NCBI RefSeq assembly: GCF_036785885.1
Contig: NC_092324.1
Coordinates: forward strand, 31,361,001 to 31,425,000
Origin: Coffea arabica
Taxonomy: Eukaryota; Streptophyta; Magnoliopsida; Gentianales; Rubiaceae
DNA: 64,000 bases
Direction of reading: 5' to 3'
Shown: positions 57,377 through 64,000 of the stretch, one piece after another
How positions within the stretch are numbered: the stretch's first letter is position 1
Layout: every line of letters starts with the position of its first letter
Program-made: the position numbers and the translations under genes
Notes under the pieces: model-generated
What the model was told of the DNA's origin: nothing
The model's database searches: none
What the model saw: the letters and a program-made list of their open reading frames with translations, nothing else

Positions 57377-59104
57377 TAAACTTAGCATTGATTTATCTCT
57401 CATTCAACCTACCACTCCACTTGCTAGTATTATCCAAACACTCCCTACTTCTATATCTCCTTCTCCATTATCCTTGACCATTAGCACCACTAATCCATAA
57501 ACTTTTATAGTTGTTATCGCTCTGGACACGACGGCGAAACTTATTTCCAATGGATTAATTTTACGAATTAATCCGGATAAACAAACAAAAGGTGAATCAC
57601 GTTCAACTCTCAAAGAAAATTAGATTCAAATTAGAATCCAAAATATGTTTGAAAAGAATCTTCACTTGATCGTACTTAGGATCAAGAATTAATTCAAATA
57701 CAACTATATTAAATTTGATAAAATATGCCCAAAACCTAATAAAATAACCTTATGTACATCTCTATTTATAGACTAAAAGTACTAAACCAAATAAAAAAAA
57801 TGAAATTGCTTAAAAATTAGGAAAGAAACACGCAATTTGTTACACATATGTCTCCTCCATAACAAAAAAAAAAATTTAACCTCAAATTATTATAAAAACC
57901 TTCAAGTACCCATAAATCAATGACTGCATAGTTCTTCCTCAAAATTGAAAGAACTTTTGAACTATCAATACAAACTAAAATATAAAGAAAACGCATAATT
58001 TCATTGTCACGACTTCACACAAAACTTCAAAAGTGATGACAATGTCATCTTTATTGTCAAGATAAATTTAGACTATAATTCTCAAATAATAAAAATCTCC
58101 ACTTTATCAAATTTTACTGTGATAACCGCTACTTTTAGCATCACCATGTTTGGATAAAAAAAAATGTTCATTCACTATTGTTACTAATTCCTTTATATGC
58201 GAATCGAAAGATTTGTTAGAATGCACCTTGTTCACCTCAAATAAAAAATATTGTGTCTGTAACTTTATCTAAAGAAATAATTTCAATCTCTTTAATATCA
58301 CATAGCATGCCACTTATATTAATATTATAAACTGTAAGCAAAATATATAACAAATTATTGTGAGTTAAACGAGTAATTCGGAATGCATAATCACTTAAAA
58401 TCCTCGTTAACACATTTAAAATTTATATCTCTTGTATTTATCATCATAATGATGTTAATTCATAATGTGCATTAACATCCTCGTTAACACAATTTAAATT
58501 CTCCAAATCCACAAGAATAAATACATACAAACAATTATTACCATTCCTTACATTTATATATTTTTCTATTTAATTTTACCTATCATCTCTTGTATTTATT
58601 TACTTTCCCTAAATAATCTTATGTTTTCAACCTACGACACCTAAAAGATATTTAAAAAATATATATATAATATCTTAATGAATACCCATTGGGTATAAGA
58701 AAAATCCAATTTCGTTGTACCCTTAATGCCACTATACAAAGAGAATACCACATTTAAAAATAAAATTCTATTAAGTCCATGAGTAGAGAGATTGCCAACG
58801 GCCTTTTTTTTGTTCCAATAAAATTTTGGAGTGGGCACATTTAAGTCATTCGAAATAAATGTAACAAAACTATAAACTAGGTTTGCAAAATGTTGTAAGA
58901 TATGCCTACAGAATTTTTTTTTTTTGGTGGAAACAGATTCTTTATAGATATATGTCAGGATAAAATCTCGCGAGCAAATCTTAGAGCTTTACAATGTAAA
59001 AATAGAAGACGACCGTGAAGAAATGCGAAGAAAAAAAAAGAAAAAGCAAGTGAAGATAGAGAGAGAGAGAGAGAAAAAAAAAAAAAAGAAGAGAGCAAAA
59101 ACTC
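57377..59104. other. Spacer of U7 and promoter of U8
   Basis: Repeated-unit sequence. A minus-strand reading at 57404-57613 (RESPFVCL-like region) also exists in U2 but is opposite the P/S/T-rich plus-strand tail and is probably not coding. The antisense frame around 58150-58330 is broken. The TATA-like region is near 58938, with a GAGAGAGAGAGA run at 59058. Confidence 0.5.
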
Positions 59105-59622
59105 AATGGCTTTTTTTCTCCAATTCTGCCAAGCGATTTTTGCAATATCTTTTTCTGCCTTTGTGGTACTACTGCTATCTACTAATCATGAAAAAAATTT
59201 ATTCGAATTCGGCTGGTATGAAAGTTATCTTGATTGAATCATTAGAATTGTAGCCTCCTTAATTATTTCTTATGTAGTGATAGCTTATCATACAAATCTA
59301 AAATAAAGCGCTCTATGGGGGAGAAAAAAAGTTATTTTGTCCAGTCTCTGTTGAGAGGTTCCCTCGTGAAATTGACAATCTTTCCTAAACATCTTCGCAA
59401 AGAATCCATGGAAAAAATAGTCAAATTTTATGGATTTGTTGTATCTCTCTTTCCTTTTGAGAGGATGTTTTCTGATGTTTTAGATTTTGCCATTTTCAAT
59501 GGTATAACAACATTTTTCTGAAATCTTCAATCACGAGTTCCTATCTTTGTTTGGATTTTGGGGTTGATTGAAATTTTTTCCTCCTATTCCATAGTTAGAT
59601 ATTAATTATTAACTCATCAGGT
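59105..59622 (+). pseudogene. U8: membrane-protein-like exon, decayed
   Basis: ATGGCTTTTTTTCTC start; the N-terminus (LQFCQAIFAISFSAF) is readable for about 44 codons, then a one-base loss gives a stop. A second open part is 59315-59521 (PFERMFSDVLDFAIFNG). Donor CATCAGGTAAAATC is kept (CAG ends at 59622). Confidence 0.58.
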
Positions 59623-60690
59623 AAAATCTAACACCGACTTACTTCTCATTTAACCTACCACTTAATCAGCTGTTAGTACTATTCAACCACTGCCTACTCC
59701 CGCACTCTCTCCTCCATTGCTCTTGATCATTACTAGTATTAATTCACAACCTCTCACAATTGTTACCCTTCCTAACAAGACAACGGAAGCGATTTTTGAC
59801 GGATTAATTTCACGAATTAATCTAGACAAATAAGCAAGGGGTAACTCATGTTCAACTCAAGTTTAGAAATTAACCCGAACACAATCGCATTAAATTTGAT
59901 AAAATATGCCAAAAGTCTAATAAAACATCCCTAAATTTGTCCCTATTTATAAACTAGAAATTCGAAACCAAACAACAATCGAAATTGCCTAAAAAATAGG
60001 AAAGAATGGCGCAACCTTTTCCATATTAGTCCCCTCCACATCAAAACAAATTGGATCTCGAATTATCTTGAAAACCTTCAAGTACCCACAAACCAATAAT
60101 TTTACAATTCTTCCTCAAAATTGAAAGAACTTTTGAAAATCAACACGAACTAGAATGTAAAGAAGACCTATCATAAATTTATTGCCACGAATTCAGACTA
60201 AACTTCAAAAGCGATGATCACGCCATCTTCATTGTCAAGATGACTTTAGACTGTAATTATCAAAAAATAAAATTCTGTACTTTATCAGAACTCACCGCGA
60301 CAACTGCTACTTTTAGCATCATCAAGTTTAGATAAAAAATATATATTCATTCACTACTGTTACCAACTCTTGTATAGATGAATCAAAAGACTTACTAGGA
60401 TGCACATTGTTCTCCTTAAATGAAAAATTTTGTCTACAATTTTATCTTGAGAAATAATTTTATTCTCTTTAACATTACCTAGCATGTCGCCTGCGTTAAA
60501 ATTATTAATTATAAACAAAATATTTAACAAATTATTGAAAATTAAGTGAGTAATCCTGAATGGTTAAACACTTAAAATCCTTGTTAACATTTTTAAAATT
60601 CATATTTCTTGTATTTATCATCATAATGATGTTAATCCACAATATGCATTAACATCATATGTATTGACATCTTTATGATGTTAATTCACA
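59623..60690. other. Spacer of unit U8
   Basis: Repeated-unit sequence with a decayed antisense frame (about 60290-60530) and AATGATGTTAATCCACAATATGC words. No intact gene. Confidence 0.5.
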
Positions 60691-60695
60691 ATATG

Positions 60696-61143
60696 TGTGA
60701 TGATCCTACATCGGCTAAGGAAGGAAGTCCTGGGCTGCTTTAATAACCTATTGTGGTGTCACCCATCTGGTCGAGACCTTTTGGTGAGGCATTAGCCTGT
60801 TGTGTTGTCCAGCACTTCCAGGAACAAAACCCACAGCCCCACGGGGGCGGCTAACTGTGGGACAATATCGGCCAAGGTGTTAGAGTTGGTATCAAAACTG
60901 ACTCCCGACCCCGGTGTACTAGCGAGGACGCTGGATCCCCTAAGGGGGGTGGATTGTAATGATCCCACATTGGCTAAGGGAGGAAGTCCTGGGGTACTTT
61001 AATAACCTATTGTAGTGTCCCCCACCCAGTCGAGGCCTTTTGGTGAGGCATTAGCCTGTTGTGTTGTCCAACGCCGTTAGGAACAAAACCCACGATCCCA
61101 CGGGGTGGTTAACTGTGGAACAATATCGGTTAGGAGTGTTAGA
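60696..61143 (+). mobile_element. TRIM (terminal-repeat retrotransposon in miniature)
   Basis: Two 189-bp direct repeats (60696-60884 and 60955-61143) starting TGTGATGATCC / TGTAATGATCC and ending GTGTTAGA. Between them, only 70 bp: a primer site resembling initiator tRNA-Met (TGGTATCAAAAC against the expected TGGTATCAGAGC) directly after the first repeat, and a purine tract AAGGGGGGTGGAT directly before the second. Target duplication ATATG (60691-60695, 61144-61148). No coding capacity. The repeats differ at many sites, so it is old. It is inserted in the U8 spacer. Confidence 0.88.
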
Positions 61144-61351
61144 ATATGCATTAACATTCTCGTCGACACAATTAAAATTCGTCTAATCTATTATGCATGA
61201 ATACATACAATTATTACCTTCCTTGTATTTATGTATTTTTCATACTTAAAAAAATAAATTGCTAGCTAATAATAGTCCATATTTCTTTAGGTAGTTTTTC
61301 TCTCTCGGCTTTGGACAAATAAGGAAAGTTAGGGTTGGAGGCAGATCTGCC

Positions 61352-62875
61352 ATGGCGGCTTTTCCGCCGCCGGCAGGACTTATGGAGGGTGCGCAGCCTC
61401 TGAGGAGTTTTGCGGCTGTGGTAGCAGATGCAGGGAGCGAGGAGGGATTTAATCCTGGGTCAATATCTACGTATAGAGGGGAGCCTGCCCTCAGAATAGC
61501 GAAAAAAGATATCATGCAATTGGCTTTGCCGTTTCAGCATGCACTTGTGGGCAGATTCTCGTACAGCAGGCCCCCAATGGAGACTGTGCGGAAGTTCTTT
61601 CTTTCACTGGGTCTGAAGGGGGAGTGTGCGGTGGCTCTTTTAGATGATGACCACGTTCTCATCAGACCAACATTAGAGGAGGATTATACTCGACTTTTTG
61701 TCCGCCGTACGTGGTTCATAAGAAGCTCGCCTATGTCGGTATCAAAGTGGTCCTTGGATTTCACAGCCAACAAGGAAATGTCAATTGCACCGGTGTGGGT
61801 CAGTTTTCCTGGCTTACCCATACCCTTTTTTGGCCGACAGGTTCTGAAAAAGCTGTCCTCTGTTTTGGGTCGCCTACTGAAGATTGATGCAGCAACGGGA
61901 GATCTGCGGCGGCCATCGGTAGCACGGGTACTGGTGGAGATGGATGTTACGCAAGAGCCTGTGTCACGGATCTGGATCGGGGAGGAAGAGTATGGCTTCT
62001 GGCAGAAGGTTGAGTATGAGAATTGGCCTGAGTTTTGTTCTTTCTGTGAAAGATTTGGCCACGAAGAGCAACAGTGTTTTAAGAAGCACCCGACGTTGAA
62101 ACCTACCAAGATTTCGCAACCACAGCAGACACTTTCTCGGCCAACATGGGTAAGGCGGCAGGGGGATGCTGTGCGGGACATTCGGAAGTCAGGAATGGAG
62201 GGAGGAGATGGAGGGGCTGAGGCAGGCATTACGGTTTCTGGGCAGCCTGAGGTGCGGAAGGATGCAGGGACGACTGTGGATGAGGGATGGACGGCAGCGG
62301 GGGAGGGCTCCGCACGACGGCAGATAGATATGGGGGACTTGGATGGAAATGCATTGGCAGTGGTTAACGGTGTGGGGCAGGAGCAGGAGGGGCGCAGCGA
62401 GTCGTCGACGGATGATGTAGGAGGGGAGGCAGTGGATTCAGGGGGGCTACTGGCGTTGGGGGTTGCACAGGAAGGAGGTGTGGTGGTTACCCAGGAGACA
62501 GAGGCAGCGTCGGTAGAGATCAGAAACTCTTTTGGGATCCTTGAGAAAGTGGGTGATGAGGGTGCTGGGGTTCCAGTTGTCAATCTGAGAAGTACTCGAT
62601 CGCTCAGTCCAGTGCGTGGGACATCGGAGAGAGCATTGTGTTGTCAGGACTGGCAGGCCATGCAAGTGGAATTGACGCAGCGGCTGGACCTATCGCGCCG
62701 GCAACAGCAGAATTGGAAGGACTCAGCAGTGGGAGAATCGAGCAAGGAGCAGAGTTTGCCCCATTCGGATAGCGTGGGAGGGAAGGCAAATATGGACAGG
62801 CTCCCAAGATCATCCGTAAGGGGAGGAGAAGCTCACGTTAGGTATGCTCTGCGTTCTAATGCTAGGATCAATTAA
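61352..62875 (+). CDS. LINE ORF1 (RNA-binding, DUF4283-like), intact
   Basis: 507 codons, start MAAFPPPAGL. An N-terminal conserved domain (about residues 45-200: YRGEPALRIAKKDIM, LVGRFSYSRPPMETVRKFF, RPTLEEDYTRLFVRRTWF, RPSVARVLVEMDVTQE), then a zinc knuckle CSFCERFGHEEQQCFKKH near residue 232, then a long Gly/Glu-rich low-complexity region, ending RYALRSNARIN. In this family ORF1 binds the element RNA to form the retrotransposition particle. The stop overlaps the ORF2 start by 17 nt. No damage seen. Confidence 0.9.
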   Translation: MAAFPPPAGLMEGAQPLRSFAAVVADAGSEEGFNPGSISTYRGEPALRIAKKDIMQLALPFQHALVGRFSYSRPPMETVRKFFLSLGLKGECAVALLDDDHVLIRPTLEEDYTRLFVRRTWFIRSSPMSVSKWSLDFTANKEMSIAPVWVSFPGLPIPFFGRQVLKKLSSVLGRLLKIDAATGDLRRPSVARVLVEMDVTQEPVSRIWIGEEEYGFWQKVEYENWPEFCSFCERFGHEEQQCFKKHPTLKPTKISQPQQTLSRPTWVRRQGDAVRDIRKSGMEGGDGGAEAGITVSGQPEVRKDAGTTVDEGWTAAGEGSARRQIDMGDLDGNALAVVNGVGQEQEGRSESSTDDVGGEAVDSGGLLALGVAQEGGVVVTQETEAASVEIRNSFGILEKVGDEGAGVPVVNLRSTRSLSPVRGTSERALCCQDWQAMQVELTQRLDLSRRQQQNWKDSAVGESSKEQSLPHSDSVGGKANMDRLPRSSVRGGEAHVRYALRSNARIN

Positions 62876-64000
62876 TTTTCTGGTATGGAATATACGGGGT
62901 GCGTCTAAGATGGATTCACTTCGTTATTTAAAAAAACTGAAGTTTGATTTTAACGTGAAAATCTTGATTTTATTGGAGCCTATGTCGGAGGACGTCCAGT
63001 TAGATTATGTCAAACGATTGCTGGGTTTCCACTCGGCAGCATCCTTTGTGGAGGGGAAGATTTGGGTGATGTGGGACCTTGTATTTAACATCTCTTTTAG
63101 CTCACTAGCTGATCAGCTAGTGGACATGGTGATTAGCTCTTCTGCTGGTTCATTTTTCCTCTCTGCAATATATGCCCGCTGCACCAGAGTTGCTAGACGT
63201 CCACTCTGGGGGGCCATGGAGAATTTGGCCGCGTCAAGACTGGGGCCCTGGATGGTGGCTGGGGATTTTAATATCATCGCGGAGGCCTCAGAGCGGCTTG
63301 GGGGCGCACCACCAAATGCACGAAACATGGAGGAGTTTAACCACACTCTGTTTAAGTGTGAGCTTACCTCGGTGGAATTTGACGGCCCTCAATACACATG
63401 GACAAACGGGAGGGTGTGGCAGCGCTTAGATCGGGCGTTGGTTAACAGGGATTGGGCTGAACAGTTTGCAGTTTCTCGAGTGGTACATTTGGCGCGGGGC
63501 CGGTCTGATCATGCTCCCCTATTAATCCAGTGTGGGTCAGGAAGGAAAGGGACATCATCATTCAGGTTTCTCAATGTGTGGCCTCGACATAGTTCCTTTC
63601 TCGGGATTGTTCAGGAAGCATGGGGAAGGGGAGATACTTCGCATACCATGTCAGGGTTCTATAGAAAGTTGTTAGGGGTGCGAGACAAGCTGAGGGTATG
63701 GAATAAGGAAGTTTTTAGACATATTGGAAACCGAGTGGCGGACCTAGAGAAGGAAATGCGGACCGCGGAATTGCAGTATGATACGGAGAGGACGGTGGAA
63801 TCAAAGATTGCATATCATGAGGCTCGGGCGACGTATATGCATCAATTGGCCGTTGAGTGTGGCTTTTGGCGTCAAAAATCGAGGATCAAATGGATTCAGG
63901 AGGGGGACGCAAATACGGCTTTCTTCCATGCGGTGGTTCGGCAACGGAGGGCCTCTAATTACATCTCTAGGATTCGGGGTCCGTCGGGGCAATGGCTTAC
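62859..64000 (+). CDS. LINE ORF2 (endonuclease part), open to the window end
   Basis: Starts at ATG 62859 inside the end of ORF1, in another frame, and stays open for 380 codons to the end of the window. The AP-type endonuclease is complete: FLVWNIRGASKMDSLRYL, LILLEPMSED, GDFNIIAEASERLGG, TWTNGRVWQRLDRALVNRD and GRSDHAPLLIQ, matching the catalytic segments of the other LINE. The linker to RT (RIKWIQEGDANTAFFHAVV) has begun. The RT and RNase H are expected beyond the window. The start is supported by the equal 17-nt overlap in the other LINE. Confidence 0.9.
   Translation, partial: MLGSINFLVWNIRGASKMDSLRYLKKLKFDFNVKILILLEPMSEDVQLDYVKRLLGFHSAASFVEGKIWVMWDLVFNISFSSLADQLVDMVISSSAGSFFLSAIYARCTRVARRPLWGAMENLAASRLGPWMVAGDFNIIAEASERLGGAPPNARNMEEFNHTLFKCELTSVEFDGPQYTWTNGRVWQRLDRALVNRDWAEQFAVSRVVHLARGRSDHAPLLIQCGSGRKGTSSFRFLNVWPRHSSFLGIVQEAWGRGDTSHTMSGFYRKLLGVRDKLRVWNKEVFRHIGNRVADLEKEMRTAELQYDTERTVESKIAYHEARATYMHQLAVECGFWRQKSRIKWIQEGDANTAFFHAVVRQRRASNYISRIRGPSGQWL

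Larger units (their letters stand above)
61249..64000 (+). mobile_element. Second plant LINE (L1-type), plus strand, cut by the window end
   Basis: The array sequence TTTTTCATACTTA breaks at about 61248 and is followed by a roughly 100-bp 5' UTR, ORF1 and an open ORF2. The target duplication cannot be checked because the 3' end is outside. It is related to the LINE at 29954-35845 but clearly a different copy, in the opposite orientation. Confidence 0.92.

Noticed and set aside
57404..57613. Minus-strand frame after U7, similar to 20812-21033 after U2
   Set aside because: It lies opposite the P/S/T-rich plus-strand tail of the unit, is not open in most units, and is weaker than the antisense frame reported.
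59038..59100. GAGAGA and A-rich runs as regulatory GAGA elements
   Set aside because: They are part of the purine-rich leader common to all U units and look like simple-sequence drift.
61684..62583. Long minus-strand frame of 299 codons opposite LINE ORF1
   Set aside because: It is a shadow of the GC-rich ORF1; no domain, no start context, and no match in the other LINE.
1..64000. tRNA or rRNA genes
   Set aside because: None recognised. The tRNA-like sequences at 2417, 9779, 39517, 42908 and 60887 are only primer binding sites of retroelements.

Overview
This 64 kb window is AT-rich, repeat-dense DNA from a flowering plant nuclear genome. The plant assignment rests on Athila-type Ty3/gypsy elements with a tRNA-Asp primer site, plant-type LINEs (DUF4283-like ORF1 and a terminal RNase H), hAT-type MITEs, a TRIM, and a retrocopy of a choline-transporter-like gene. 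The species cannot be named from sequence alone. No clearly functional host gene is present; nearly everything is a transposable element or a decayed gene copy.

Layout. 1-7481: two tandem copies of a non-autonomous LTR element (family A) that share the LTR at 593-2410; the first copy starts outside the window. 7871-18099: an old, broken, pol-carrying Athila-type element (B), TSD TTTCC, whose 3' LTR is reduced to 139 bp. 18384-29940, 35846-36813 and 55152-61248: one array of about eight decayed units (U1-U8). Each unit carries a plus-strand membrane-protein-like exon behind a TATA box, and most also carry an antisense reading frame. Later insertions split the array: MITE G (with MITE H inside), a choline-transporter retrocopy with poly(A) and an 11-bp TSD (26625-28072), a full-length LINE on the minus strand (29954-35845, 13-bp TSD), and a four-layer nest at 36814-55147. 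In the nest, MITE E entered U6 (TSD GGTACATC), LTR element D entered the right edge of E (TSD CCTAG), and LTR element C entered D (TSD ACGCG). 60696-61143 is a TRIM (TSD ATATG). 61249-64000 is a second LINE with open ORFs running off the window.

The four LTR families A-D share an unusual set of non-coding parts: tRNA-Asp PBS, a double hairpin directly after the gag or pol stop, a cluster of palindromic motifs (CGCG type in B/C/D, GGATCC type in A) that also appears as a hairpin inside the LTR, and two copies of a module made of a hairpin with an AGGA loop followed by AAGTGTGGGGG, one at the 3' LTR (the polypurine tract) and one about 1 kb upstream. Stem sequences differ between elements while pairing is kept, which points to RNA structure under selection. 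A, C and D lack pol, so their mobility must depend on enzymes supplied by another element; C and D have almost identical LTR pairs and are recent insertions. All structural statements come from reading the sequence by eye; no alignment, folding or database search was run.
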